Assembly (NCBI GenBank): GCA_017475035.1
Contig: JAFVGK010000173.1
Location: forward strand, 1 to 34,485
Reading direction: 5' to 3'
Length of the DNA: 34,485 nt
Source of the DNA: Blautia sp.
Lineage (GTDB): Bacteria; Bacillota; Clostridia; Lachnospirales; Lachnospiraceae
The translations under genes and the position numbers were made by a program. The notes beneath the pieces are model-generated. The model was given only the letters and a program-made list of their open reading frames with translations, did no database searches and was not told where the DNA came from. This document shows positions 1-8,741 of the stretch, piece by piece (the first letter of the stretch is position 1; each line of letters begins with the position of its first letter).

Positions 1-367
1 AAGCAGAGCTTGTAATATTGAACCACCATTGGAGTGCATTCCGAAAACAATGAGAATTACAAATCATGAGACAGTGGAGCATGAAAGAGTCCAAAATAAC
101 GAGTAGATTATATTATAAGTAGAAACAGTGCAAAAATCAGAATGCTAAAGTAAAATCAGGTTAAACGCTTAATATCTTCAAAAATCTCTTGATTAATAGT
201 AAACGAATAAATGCCTGCATTTTGATTCGTTTACTGCGCCGAATTTACGCCGCTGCAAGCGGCATAATTCCGCTGTAAATTCGTGCATATACTATAAGTC
301 TCATGGAAAGGAGACTTATGAGGCATTGAGTCAATGTACAAAACTTCGTTATGGGAGGAGGATTCGG
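1..367. other. 5' intergenic region with two tandem hairpins upstream of the mannosidase
   Basis: I see no convincing complete gene here. A frame open from the window edge stops at TAG 104-106 and could be the last codons of a gene outside the window, but nothing in it is recognisable. Two consecutive inverted repeats stand out. The first pairs GTAAACGAAT (199-208) with ATTCGTTTAC (225-234) and contains an inner AATGC/GCATT pair. The second pairs GAATTTAC (241-248) with GTAAATTC (275-282) around GCCGC/GCGGC (249-263), with another CCGC at 270-273 that allows an alternative fold. They may be operators or a structured leader for the mannosidase gene. No good -35/-10 pair was found; TATACT at 288-293 is a candidate -10 only. 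Confidence 0.5.
310..360 (+). repeat. Dispersed leader element, copy A (short form)
   Basis: This block ends in the ribosome binding site of the mannosidase gene. Its core (321-360) matches the cores at 7676-7715 (+), 20568-20607 (-) and 21482-21520 (-): CATTGAGTCA, then a TGTAC/CGTAC block, then AAAACTTCGTT and TGGGAGGAG. The hairpin present in the long copies is missing. GGAGAC at 310-315 resembles the upstream edge of the copy at 21583, so this copy may be an internal-deletion form. Confidence 0.7.
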
Positions 368-3300
368 ATGAAGTACATGCATTCGGAGTGGCAGGCCAGG
401 CTGAGACACTGGATGGAGACGTTGAAAAAGGATCTGTATCTGCCGTTAGGACCGATTGAGGTCGATGCTTTTTTTACCATGGAACACATGACCCCGGAGA
501 CTGCGTCAAAGGGCAGTTTTGCCCCGATGGCCTCAGGGACCCGCTGGGGTCATACCTGGGAATATTGCTGGATGCGCGGCAGGATTGTGCTGCCGGAGTC
601 AGCGAAAGGACAGCGCATCGCCATGGATCTGCAGACCGGCGGTGAATCCACCGTGTTTGTAAACGGCAGGTCCTTTGGTACCCGCCGCGCAGAGTGGGTG
701 CATGTGCCGCACCATTACATCGTGGACAACTTCCTGACCGGTTCGGGTGTGCCGGGAGTCAGCTATGACCTGCTGATTGAGGCTTATGCCGGACACTATT
801 ATCCGGAGAGTCCCCTGGGCGGCTGCGCGACCGGACCGGTGCTGCCGGGAAGCTACACCGATCCAAAGGTGGAAGGGGAGCGTGCTGTACTGGGAAACAT
901 GACCTATGGTATCTGGAATGAGGACGCCTACCAGCTTTATATGGATCTGAACACACTGGCGCTGCTGGGGGATCAGCTGGATCCGGAGAGCCTGCGGGCA
1001 GATCATGTGGCAGGCGCGCTGGAGCAGGCTACCCTGATTATTGACTTTGAGCAGCCCCTGGAAGCAAGAATTGAGAGCTACCGCGCGGCAAGGGAGCAGC
1101 TGAAGAGCGTTCTTGGCGCGGTCAACGGTTCAACTGCCCCGGTTTTCTACGCCATTGGCAATGCTCATCTGGATCTCGCATGGCTGTGGCCCATGGCGGA
1201 AACCCGCCGCAAAACCAGCCGTACCTTCGCTCAGCAGCTTCGGCTGATCGAAGAGTATCCGGAATACAAATATCTGCAAAGTCAGCCGGCAGCCTACGAA
1301 ATGTGCCGGGAGAACTACCCGGAGCTGTTTGAGCGTATCGTGGAAGCCGCGAAAGGCGGCCGGTGGATCCCCGAAGGCGCTATGTGGGTGGAGCCGGATA
1401 CGAACATGACCAGCGGTGAATCACTGATTCGGCAGGTGCTGCATGGCAAGCGTTATTTTAAGGATGTCTTCGGCGTGGACAGCGTGGTGCTGTGGCTGCC
1501 CGATACCTTCGGTTATTCTGCCGCGCTGCCGCAGATTCTGAACAGGACCGGCGTTAAATATCTGGTGACTCAGAAGATTTTCTGGTCCTACAATGAAGGA
1601 GATCAGTTTCCATACCACTATTTTACCTGGCAGGGCGCAGACGGCTCAAGCATCGACTCTTTCCTGCCCACCAGCTACACCTACCGCACCGACCCGGAAG
1701 AGATTTGTGAGACATGGAAGAAGCGGGTGCAGAAGCGGGACCTGGACGCCTTCCTGCTGCCCTTTGGTTATGGAGACGGCGGCGGCGGTCCGACCCGTGA
1801 CCATATCGAATATCTGCGCCGCGAGGGCGACCTGGAGGGCATGCCCAGAGTGAAGATGGCAGGCCCCGTGGAATTCTTCGAGGACATGGAGAAGACCGGC
1901 AGCCGGAAGCACACTTATGTGGGTGAGCTGTATTTCTCGGCTCACCGGGGTGTCTACACCTCTCAGGCTGCAATCAAGCGCGGCAATCGTCTTTCAGAGC
2001 TGGCACTGCGTGAGGCCGAGATGTGGGGGAGCCTGGCGCTTGCGAAGGGGGCGGAATATCCCCTTGCACGGATGGACGCCGCCTGGAAGAAGCTGCTTCT
2101 CAATCAGTTCCATGACATACTTCCCGGCTCCTCCATCGCAAAGGTGTATGAGGATGCCCGCAGGGATCACAAATGGATCATCGCAGAAGCAGAGACCGTC
2201 CGGGACGATGCGCTGTCTGCATTGTGCAGCGGTGATGGTGTGACAGTATTCAATTCCCTGTCCTTTGAGCGCCGGAGTCTGGTTCGTCTGCCTGCGGAAT
2301 TTGCCGATGGCGTGAAGACCGCGGACGGCGAAGATGTTCCTGTTCAGATGAGCAAAGATGGCGTATTGGCACTGGTTACGGTGCCGGCCTGCGGCGCGGT
2401 GACGCTGAAGCCTGAAAAGGACGAAATTTCCTCAAAGACGGAAGACCCCGGAAAGGACGCTGCGGCCTGGCTGACGGATAACGGCGCGGTAATTCAAAAC
2501 GCGGAGGTACGTGCCGAGCTGAACGGGCAGGGTGAAGTGGTCTCTTTCATCGACAGGCGTTCCGGAAGGGAAAACGCTGCCGGGCCAATGAACCGGCTGC
2601 TGATGTATAAGGATGTGCCGCGTCTGTTCGACGCCTGGGATATCGACTCCAATTACATCCTTCAGCCCGTGGATATCAAGGCTCCGGTGACACTGAGCGT
2701 TGTGGAGTCAGGTCCTCTCCGCGCGGTGCTCCGCCTGTCCCGCAAGGTGCTGAACTCAGATTTTGTCCAGGACATCGTGCTGGAAGCAGGCAGCCGTCGG
2801 CTTGACTTCGTCACAGACGTGGACTGGCGTGAGCTGCACAGACTTCTGAAGGTGGAATTTCCGGTGGCTGTAAGCGCTTCTGAGGGTATTAACGAGATCC
2901 AGTTCGGCTATATGAAGCGCCCGACGCATCGTTCCAGATTGTACGATTCTGACCGTTTCGAGGTCTGTAACCAGCGTTACAGCGCGCTGTGCGATGAAAA
3001 TCACGGCGCGGCTGTGCTGAACGACTGCAAGTATGGCATCAGTATGAATGGCAATTCACTGCAGCTGACTCTTCTGCGGGCAGGGGCTTCTCCGGAGATG
3101 CGCGCCGACAATGGCAGTCATCGTTTCACCTATGCTTTCACTGCCTGGGAAGGCAGCTTCATGGAGAGTCCCGTGGTGCGGGAAGCCTATGACCTCAATG
3201 TGCCTATGGCCGTGGCAAAGGGAGCCTGCGCGGGCTTCAGCGCTTTCCATGTGGATGCTCCGAATGTGTTCATCGATACAGTGAAGCCTGCCGAGGACGG

Positions 3301-3499
3301 CAGCGGCGATCTCATACTGCGGCTCTACGAGGCCAAACGTGCCGCCACCCGGTGCAGACTCAGTATCAACGTACCCTTTAAGGGAGTCTGTGCCTGTGAT
3401 ATGCTGGAAAACCCGGAAGAGACACTGACGGTCGAAGACGGCGCGGCAACGCTTGATTTCCATACCTTTGAGGTCAAAACGCTGCGGATCAAAAGGTAA
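368..3499 (+). CDS. Alpha-mannosidase, glycoside hydrolase family 38
   Basis: A 1043-residue GH38 enzyme expected to release alpha-linked mannose from glycans. The frame is open from a TTG at 326, but GGGAGGAG at 353-360 sits eight bases before ATG 368, which I take as the start. Visible family motifs: GNAHLDLAWLW, with zinc ligands His267 and Asp269; EGAMWVEPD around 336; and WLPDTFGYS, with the nucleophile and zinc ligand Asp379. NQFHDILPGSS in the C-terminal half supplies the fourth ligand histidine. The last 400 residues fit the GH38 C-terminal beta-sandwich domains. No signal peptide is present, so it is probably cytoplasmic and acts on imported oligosaccharides. Length is typical of bacterial GH38 proteins. 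The leader carries copy A of the dispersed element, which links it to the ABC permease operon at 7724. Exact linkage specificity cannot be read from the sequence. Confidence 0.93.
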   Translation: MKYMHSEWQARLRHWMETLKKDLYLPLGPIEVDAFFTMEHMTPETASKGSFAPMASGTRWGHTWEYCWMRGRIVLPESAKGQRIAMDLQTGGESTVFVNGRSFGTRRAEWVHVPHHYIVDNFLTGSGVPGVSYDLLIEAYAGHYYPESPLGGCATGPVLPGSYTDPKVEGERAVLGNMTYGIWNEDAYQLYMDLNTLALLGDQLDPESLRADHVAGALEQATLIIDFEQPLEARIESYRAAREQLKSVLGAVNGSTAPVFYAIGNAHLDLAWLWPMAETRRKTSRTFAQQLRLIEEYPEYKYLQSQPAAYEMCRENYPELFERIVEAAKGGRWIPEGAMWVEPDTNMTSGESLIRQVLHGKRYFKDVFGVDSVVLWLPDTFGYSAALPQILNRTGVKYLVTQKIFWSYNEGDQFPYHYFTWQGADGSSIDSFLPTSYTYRTDPEEICETWKKRVQKRDLDAFLLPFGYGDGGGGPTRDHIEYLRREGDLEGMPRVKMAGPVEFFEDMEKTGSRKHTYVGELYFSAHRGVYTSQAAIKRGNRLSELALREAEMWGSLALAKGAEYPLARMDAAWKKLLLNQFHDILPGSSIAKVYEDARRDHKWIIAEAETVRDDALSALCSGDGVTVFNSLSFERRSLVRLPAEFADGVKTADGEDVPVQMSKDGVLALVTVPACGAVTLKPEKDEISSKTEDPGKDAAAWLTDNGAVIQNAEVRAELNGQGEVVSFIDRRSGRENAAGPMNRLLMYKDVPRLFDAWDIDSNYILQPVDIKAPVTLSVVESGPLRAVLRLSRKVLNSDFVQDIVLEAGSRRLDFVTDVDWRELHRLLKVEFPVAVSASEGINEIQFGYMKRPTHRSRLYDSDRFEVCNQRYSALCDENHGAAVLNDCKYGISMNGNSLQLTLLRAGASPEMRADNGSHRFTYAFTAWEGSFMESPVVREAYDLNVPMAVAKGACAGFSAFHVDAPNVFIDTVKPAEDGSGDLILRLYEAKRAATRCRLSINVPFKGVCACDMLENPEETLTVEDGAATLDFHTFEVKTLRIKR

Positions 3500-3505
3500 G
3501 AAGAG

Positions 3506-3632
3506 CCTGTCAAAAGGCATTCACAAAGTATGGCTCCATTCGAAAACAGATGGAGCTGCACCTGACAGATCATTCGAATAATGATTCAAGAGACAAAAGG
3601 CGTTCCGGACAACAGCGACGGAACGCCTTTAT
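3506..3632 (+). terminator. Intergenic inverted repeats and likely terminator after the mannosidase gene
   Basis: Two structures follow the stop codon. The first pairs GCTCCAT with ATGGAGC inside an outer CTGTCA/TGACAG pair (about 3508-3570). The second pairs AAAGGCGTTCCG (3596-3607) with CGGAACGCCTTT (3619-3630) around an 11-base loop. The second is a perfect 12-bp stem ending in TTT and is the likely terminator, although the following T-run is short. Confidence 0.6.
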
Positions 3633-3694
3633 CTATATACTTGTTCCCGCAAGCATAAAAGGAAAAAAAGGTAGAGAAATACACTTATGAGATA

Positions 3695-3723
3695 TTGACG
3701 TTTTGAGTTTATCATGGTATAGT
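3695..3723 (+). promoter_or_regulatory. Sigma-A-type promoter for the GH13 gene
   Basis: TTGACG at 3695-3700 and TATAGT at 3718-3723 are separated by 17 bases. The implied leader of about 145 bases is very A/T rich and contains a short repeat (AAATGCGA twice near 3830-3850). Confidence 0.7.
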
Positions 3724-3875
3724 GATTTTATATAAAATATATAGTTGCAATGGTGTTGAATATGATAAAAGTGCTGATAAAACAGTAAAGAAAACGCATA
3801 GAAATGTGAAAGATGCAAAATGATGTAAAAAATGCGATAAATGCGAAAATCTGAAAGAAGCGGAAAGGAGTCTGC

Positions 3876-5432
3876 ATGTCGACGCAATGGCTGAAAAATG
3901 CTGTGTTCTATGAGATATATCCCCAGTCATTTCTGGATACCAATGGGGATGGCATTGGGGATTTTAACGGTATCATCGAGAAACTGGATTATATCAGTTC
4001 TCTGGGCTGCAACGCACTGTGGATTAATCCGTGTTTTGATTCACCTTTCAAAGACGCAGGCTATGATGTGCGCGATTACAAAAAAGCTGCGCCGCGCTAC
4101 GGTACCAACAATGACCTGTACCGCCTGTTCGGCGAAGCCCACAAGAGAGGCATACGGGTACTTCTGGATCTGGTGCCCGGTCATACCAGCGAGGAGCACG
4201 AATGGTTCCTGCAGAGCCAGAAGGCTGTGCCGAATGAATACTCAAACCGTTATATCTGGACGGATTTCTGCTTCGAGCCTGTGAAGGGCATGGGCTTTAT
4301 CGGGGGTGAGAGCGAGCGCAGCGCTACATATGCGCTGAATTTTTTCAAATGCCAGCCCGCTCTGAACTATGGCTTTTTGGATCCAAAGGAGCCCTGGCAG
4401 CTTGCGACGGATCATCCCGACGCGATCGCCACCCGTGAGGCCATGAAGGACGTCATGCGCTTCTGGTTGGATCATGGATGCGATGGTTTCCGGGTCGACA
4501 TGGCCGCGTCACTGGTGAAATTTGACGATGAAAAAAAGAGCGGTACCAGTGCCATATGGAAGAACGTGCGGGAGATGCTGGACGCGGAATATCCCGACGC
4601 CGCGATGGTGTCCGAGTGGAACTGTCCACCGCTGGCGCTTCGCGCGGGGTATCATATGGACTTCTATCTGAGCCACCCCGGCAACGGTTATGCCAGCCTG
4701 ATGCGGGATTACCAGAAGGGGTTCAGCATATCCAAAGACTCCGACAACAGTTACTTCAGAAAGGATGCTCCGGATCGTGACATCGGCCGTTTCCTGGAGG
4801 AGTATGAAGCGTGGTACAAGGACACCAGGGATATCGGATATATCTCGTTGCTGACCTGCAACCACGACACCATACGCCCCCGCTTCAATATGGACATGGA
4901 CGAGCTGAAGCTGGCATATGCCTTCCTGTTTACGATGCCCGGCGTACCCTTCCTGTATTACGGGGATGAAATCGGCATGCGCTACCTGGACCTTCCTACC
5001 AGGGAGGGAGGATACTATCGTACCGGCTCCCGCACGCCCATGCAATGGGACGGCTCAAAGAACCTGGGCTTCTCTGCAGGCTGTGCAGACAGCCTGTACC
5101 TGCCGGTTGACCCGGCTGCCGACGCGCCGACCGTCGAAGCCCAGGAGGCCGATCCGGACTCCCTGCTGAATACCGTACGCGCGCTGCTGAAGCTGCGCCA
5201 CAGCGAGGAGGATCTGCAGGCTGACGCGGACTTTGAGCCTCTGGTAAAAGAGAAGGGCAAGCCATTTGTCTATCGTCGCGGGAGCATGATGCTGGCAGTT
5301 AATCCCTGCGGGGAGGCGATGAGCGTCCGGATTCCTGTTTCAGGCCGCAAGCCGTTATTTACCCTCGGGACTGCCGAGGTGGAGGGAGATGTTCTCAACC
5401 TTGGCGCGCAGTCCTTCACGGCGCTGAAATAA
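3876..5432 (+). CDS. GH13 alpha-glucosidase-like hydrolase
   Basis: A 518-residue alpha-amylase-superfamily enzyme. ATG 3876 follows GGAAAGGAG with good spacing. The (beta/alpha)8 barrel motifs are all present: a calcium-loop-like DTNGDGIGD (21-29); region I DLVPGHTS (98-105); region II GFRVDMA with nucleophile Asp208; region III SEWN with acid/base Glu247; and region IV NHDT with transition-state stabiliser Asp331. TPMQWDG near residue 385 is the loop usual in alpha-glucosidases, oligo-1,6-glucosidases and trehalose-type enzymes. There is no signal peptide, so it probably works in the cytoplasm on short imported glucosides. It has its own promoter (3695-3723) and lies 78 bases before the solute-binding protein gene with no terminator between, so the two may be co-transcribed. 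Exact specificity (maltose, isomaltose, trehalose or sucrose type) is not determined. Confidence 0.9.
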   Translation: MSTQWLKNAVFYEIYPQSFLDTNGDGIGDFNGIIEKLDYISSLGCNALWINPCFDSPFKDAGYDVRDYKKAAPRYGTNNDLYRLFGEAHKRGIRVLLDLVPGHTSEEHEWFLQSQKAVPNEYSNRYIWTDFCFEPVKGMGFIGGESERSATYALNFFKCQPALNYGFLDPKEPWQLATDHPDAIATREAMKDVMRFWLDHGCDGFRVDMAASLVKFDDEKKSGTSAIWKNVREMLDAEYPDAAMVSEWNCPPLALRAGYHMDFYLSHPGNGYASLMRDYQKGFSISKDSDNSYFRKDAPDRDIGRFLEEYEAWYKDTRDIGYISLLTCNHDTIRPRFNMDMDELKLAYAFLFTMPGVPFLYYGDEIGMRYLDLPTREGGYYRTGSRTPMQWDGSKNLGFSAGCADSLYLPVDPAADAPTVEAQEADPDSLLNTVRALLKLRHSEEDLQADADFEPLVKEKGKPFVYRRGSMMLAVNPCGEAMSVRIPVSGRKPLFTLGTAEVEGDVLNLGAQSFTALK

Positions 5433-5510
5433 GCGCGCATTCTCTTCGAGCCTGACGGCTGCAAAGTCGTTAATAATATATTATTTTCTACACCAAAGGA
5501 GGTCATGTTT

Positions 5511-7424
5511 ATGAAGAAGATCCTGTCTATGGCTCTTGCTCTGGCGATGGTAATGACCCTGTTCATGGGAGTTACCGTGTCTGCCGCAGAAACGACCGAC
5601 GTCGGAACTCCCCGTTCTGAGACGTTGATCATGGAAACTCAGACCCCGACCGATATGCCCGGTCAGTTTAACCCTTATGTGACCGGTGTTCAGATGGGCT
5701 TCGGTATCCATCAGCTGATCACAGCCCATCTGTGGGAAATCGACACCGTTGCCGGCGAGCAGTTCGGCGAGGTTGCCGCTGGGATGCCCGAGCCGAATGA
5801 CGACTTCACCGAATTCACCGTGAAGCTGCGCGAGGGCATGAAGTGGTCCGACGGGGTGGACATCACTGCCGACGACGTTGTGTTCACCTTCGAAGCGATC
5901 ATGAATGCCACTGGCGTTAACTGCAGTGCGTACACCAAACAGGTCGTCAAATCTGTCGAGAAGATTGACGATTACACCGTGAAGATTTCCATGAATGAGC
6001 CCTTCCCCCGTCTGGCGCTTCGTTTCGGCGTTACCATCTGGGGCTGCGACTACTACATCATTCCCAAGCACATCTATGAAGGCCAGGATCTTTCCAGCTT
6101 CGTGGATGACGGCAAAGTCACCGCCGGACCTTACACCGTGAAGGATTACGATCCGAACGGCCAGTGGATCCTGTACGAACTGCGTGAGGACTGGCAGCAG
6201 TCTGCCATGGGCGTAGCTTCTGCTGACCACTATGGAATCGGCGCTGATGCGCAGATGGCAAAATATGTCTGGGTACGTGCCCTTGGCGACGACACCACCA
6301 GACAGATGGCCATGATCTCCAATGATGTTGACATCCTCTGCGAAGTTACACCTGAGATCCTGGACTACATGGTTTCCCAGAATGATAAGATTGCCTGCTG
6401 GTATAATGAGTTCCCGTACGCTACCTCTGATGATCCCTGCTCAAAGGGTATCGGCTTCGGTATCGGAAAAGGCGCTCCCTTCGACAGCAAGTACTTCCGC
6501 TGGGGCGTAGCGCTGGCTATGGACTTCGATGAAGTCTCCCTGTCTATCTTTGACGGCGCCGGCCGTGCTTCCGCCTTCCCGTGCATTACTGCTACCACAG
6601 CGGGCCAGGAGCTGTATTACAGGCCTGTGGTTGAGTGGCTGCAGAACGAGTTCCAGATGGAGCTGTCCGACGGCACCGTCATCACCGGCGCAGATGTCTG
6701 GGATCCCGAGTACTGTGAGCGCATAGCTGGCGAGCTCGGCATCGAGGGCGATCGTGCATATCTGGAAGACATGTTCGGCATCGGATACTGGAAATACAAT
6801 CCCGAGCTGGCTGAGAAGCTGTTCATCGAGGCCGGCCTTGAGAAGAAGGATGATGGCTGGTACTTCAACGGAGAGCCCTTCGTCATCCATCTGACCTATC
6901 TGGCCGACACCGAGGCACAGGCAGGCCGTGGTGTGGCTGCTGCCTATGACCAGCTGAGCAAGTTCGGCTTCAACTGCGAGATCTCCTCTGAGTCCTCCGC
7001 TACCTGGGACACTGTGAACAGCACCGGCGAATACGAGCTGCGTGGAATATGGCCCACCGGTTTCATCACCAAAGATATTTACAGCCAGATCTCCGGCTGG
7101 GATGCTGACCTGATCCTGCCTCTCGGCGAGCGCGGCTCCGGCCAGGGTACCCGCTGGAACAACGAAAAAGCCACTGAGATCATTCACGAGCTCGCGAAGG
7201 TCTCTCCGGATTCCGAAGAGTCTTACCAGCTGGGCATCGAGTTCCTGAAGGCTGCCATCGAGGATATGCCGTTTATCGGTTTCCATTCCGGCATCAAGTA
7301 CGTACCTGCCAACAGCACTGTCTGGGAAGGCTATCCTACCGCGGACAACGCCTATAACGGACCGTGGTGGTGGTGGAGCTGCTTCAAGTATATCCTTCCC
7401 TACATCACCCCCGTTCAGGGCTGA
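5511..7424 (+). CDS. Family-5 extracellular solute-binding protein (Opp/Dpp-type ABC importer)
   Basis: A 637-residue SBP_bac_5 protein, the ligand receptor of a peptide, nickel or oligosaccharide importer. The frame also opens at ATG 5505, but AAAGGAGG at 5495-5502 is only two bases from that codon and eight from ATG 5511, so I start at 5511. Residues 1-25 form a signal peptide ending in VSA-AE, a type I cleavage site. The usual lipobox cysteine of Gram-positive binding proteins is absent. The mature part has the family pattern (ADDVVFTFEAIMN; EKIDDYTVKI; GPYTVKDYDP). The C-terminus has an unusual run of five tryptophan-rich positions (GPWWWWSCF). At about 637 residues it is longer than typical DppA or OppA (about 540). 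It lies upstream of two permeases and two ATPases that complete the system. Its neighbours suggest glycan fragments as ligand, but peptides are equally possible. Confidence 0.88.
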   Translation: MKKILSMALALAMVMTLFMGVTVSAAETTDVGTPRSETLIMETQTPTDMPGQFNPYVTGVQMGFGIHQLITAHLWEIDTVAGEQFGEVAAGMPEPNDDFTEFTVKLREGMKWSDGVDITADDVVFTFEAIMNATGVNCSAYTKQVVKSVEKIDDYTVKISMNEPFPRLALRFGVTIWGCDYYIIPKHIYEGQDLSSFVDDGKVTAGPYTVKDYDPNGQWILYELREDWQQSAMGVASADHYGIGADAQMAKYVWVRALGDDTTRQMAMISNDVDILCEVTPEILDYMVSQNDKIACWYNEFPYATSDDPCSKGIGFGIGKGAPFDSKYFRWGVALAMDFDEVSLSIFDGAGRASAFPCITATTAGQELYYRPVVEWLQNEFQMELSDGTVITGADVWDPEYCERIAGELGIEGDRAYLEDMFGIGYWKYNPELAEKLFIEAGLEKKDDGWYFNGEPFVIHLTYLADTEAQAGRGVAAAYDQLSKFGFNCEISSESSATWDTVNSTGEYELRGIWPTGFITKDIYSQISGWDADLILPLGERGSGQGTRWNNEKATEIIHELAKVSPDSEESYQLGIEFLKAAIEDMPFIGFHSGIKYVPANSTVWEGYPTADNAYNGPWWWWSCFKYILPYITPVQG

Positions 7425-7464
7425 TCTATGAGGCTGCTTTAACGGCAGCATAACTGATTCTCTG

Positions 7465-7491
7465 CACGCGCCGCTATGCTGGCGGCGCGTG
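7465..7491 (+). terminator. Hairpin after the solute-binding protein gene
   Basis: CACGCGCCGC (7465-7474) pairs perfectly with GCGGCGCGTG (7482-7491) around a 7-base loop, followed by a T-rich stretch (TATTCTTTATT). A smaller hairpin GCTGC/GCAGC precedes it at about 7433-7449. Together they would limit read-through into the permease operon or protect the 3' end of the binding-protein transcript. Confidence 0.75.
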
Positions 7492-7615
7492 TATTCTTTA
7501 TTATGGCAGAGGCGCCGATTGAAATATGTTACCAGGAAAGCGCTGCCGTCAAACCATGCAGAAGAGATTTGGTTCAGGAGCTGCCGGTTTCCGACAGATC
7601 CTCAGGGACACGAAG
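7492..7615. other. Non-coding part of the 300-base gap before the permease operon
   Basis: No gene is supported here. The frames that cross it (starting near 7476 and 7489) show no family signal and run through the downstream repeat. No convincing promoter was seen; the permease operon either has a promoter I could not recognise or depends on partial read-through of the hairpin at 7465-7491. Confidence 0.4.
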
Positions 7616-7715
7616 GCGACATGTTTTGCCCACGGCTGCGTTTTTTGCAGGCGGGGCTAAAAAATAGTCATTCGTGGTCATTGAGTCAGCGTACATTACT
7701 TCGTTTTGGGAGGAG
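7616..7715 (+). repeat. Dispersed leader element, copy B (long form with hairpin)
   Basis: About 100 bases that align along their whole length with the - strand at 21583-21482. From 5' to 3' the copy has GACATGTTTTGCCC, a hairpin with TTTTGCCC and CTGC arms closed by GCAG and GGGCTAAAA (about 7624-7664), and TAGTCATTCGTGGTC. The core CATTGAGTCAGCGTAC follows, and the copy ends in GGGAGGAG, the ribosome binding site of the permease gene. The hairpin arms differ from those of the 21.5 kb copy while pairing is largely retained. Confidence 0.75.
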
Positions 7716-7723
7716 TGTAGCCA

Positions 7724-8722
7724 GTGAAATTCTACAAATATCTAGGCCTGCGCATACTTACGTGGGCGCTTACGATCCTGATCGGCGTAACCTTCATCTT
7801 TTTCATTCCGCGCATGTTTCCTTCCGATCCCGTGGAGAGCATGATCGGTCAGATGCAGGCACGATCCGGTCAGATGGATCCCGTGGCGATGGATGCTCTG
7901 CGTTCTTCGCTGCGCTTACAGTTTGGCCTGGAGGGATCGCTGTGGACGCAGTACATAACGTTCCTGTGGAAGGGTCTTTTGCACTTTGATTTCGGCCCCT
8001 CGCTGATGAGTTATCCTACTCCCTGCAGCGAGATCATTGCTAGAAACCTGCCGTATACCGTAGGGCTTTCGATGATAACGACCATTATGGCGTGGTGCAT
8101 CGGCAACTTCATTGGCCTGCTGGCGGGTTTTCGGAAGAATAAGCGGTCCTCTAAGATCCTGGAGGCCATTGCCATCGTTATCTATCCTATCCCATATTTC
8201 ATCGTCGCCCTGCTTCTGCAGATCGTGTTCGCCTACCTGCTGGGCTGGTTCCCGCTTCAGGCCACGATCCAGTACAGCAACGGCACGGGAGCCTTTATCA
8301 CCTCGCTACTCAAGGCGTCGGTGCTGCCCGCCATGTCCATATTGCTGCTGGGCACCGGGTGGTGGATTATTTCGATGAAATCATTGTCTGCCACTACCTC
8401 GGAGGAGGATTTCGTCCTCTACGCCCGCTACCGCGGCCTGTCCGAGGGCAAGATCGGATACAGTTATGTTTTCAGAAATTCTATTCTGACCCAGATTACG
8501 GCACTGGCCATGAGTCTGGGCGGTGTTTTCAATGGCTCGATCATGACAGAGATCATCTTCGGTTATCCCGGAGTCGGTACGTTGATTCAAGGCGCGATCA
8601 TGCAGTCGGATTACAACATGATCCTGGGCTGCATCACAATTTCCATTGTCGCCATCGCGACCTGCACGCTGATTGCTGATCTGATCTATCCGTTCATCGA
8701 TCCACGTATCCGTTACAGCTGA
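7724..8722 (+). CDS. ABC transporter permease, DppB/OppB type
   Basis: A 332-residue inner-membrane subunit of the Opp/Dpp-type importer. The start is GTG 7724, eight bases after GGGAGGAG that lies inside repeat copy B. The protein has a first membrane helix at the N-terminus (ILTWALTILIGVTFIFFIPR), an extracytoplasmic loop to about residue 100, and five further helices. The EAA-type cytoplasmic loop reads YARYRGLSEGKIGYSYVFRNS at about 228-248. The closing segment (GYPGVGTLIQGAI...SDYNMILG) is characteristic of DppB/OppB permeases. It pairs with the next permease, 19 bases downstream, in a four-gene operon. High confidence for family; substrate unknown. Confidence 0.92.
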   Translation: MKFYKYLGLRILTWALTILIGVTFIFFIPRMFPSDPVESMIGQMQARSGQMDPVAMDALRSSLRLQFGLEGSLWTQYITFLWKGLLHFDFGPSLMSYPTPCSEIIARNLPYTVGLSMITTIMAWCIGNFIGLLAGFRKNKRSSKILEAIAIVIYPIPYFIVALLLQIVFAYLLGWFPLQATIQYSNGTGAFITSLLKASVLPAMSILLLGTGWWIISMKSLSATTSEEDFVLYARYRGLSEGKIGYSYVFRNSILTQITALAMSLGGVFNGSIMTEIIFGYPGVGTLIQGAIMQSDYNMILGCITISIVAIATCTLIADLIYPFIDPRIRYS

Positions 8723-8741
8723 GAAGGGAGGTCGGAGAGAT

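Noticed and set aside
326-367. N-terminal extension of the mannosidase from TTG 326
   Set aside because: It translates the repeat element and its ribosome binding site; ATG 368 is correctly spaced from GGGAGGAG.
2872-2886. Catabolite-control-like site within the mannosidase gene
   Set aside because: Only the left half fits the cre consensus and it lies deep in the coding region.
6441-7451. Long - strand frame (336 codons) opposite the solute-binding protein gene
   Set aside because: High GC content of the + strand gene leaves the antisense frame open; no motif or ribosome site.
7476-7989. Small + strand frames between the binding-protein and permease genes
   Set aside because: They run through a terminator hairpin and the repeat element and overlap the permease gene in another frame.
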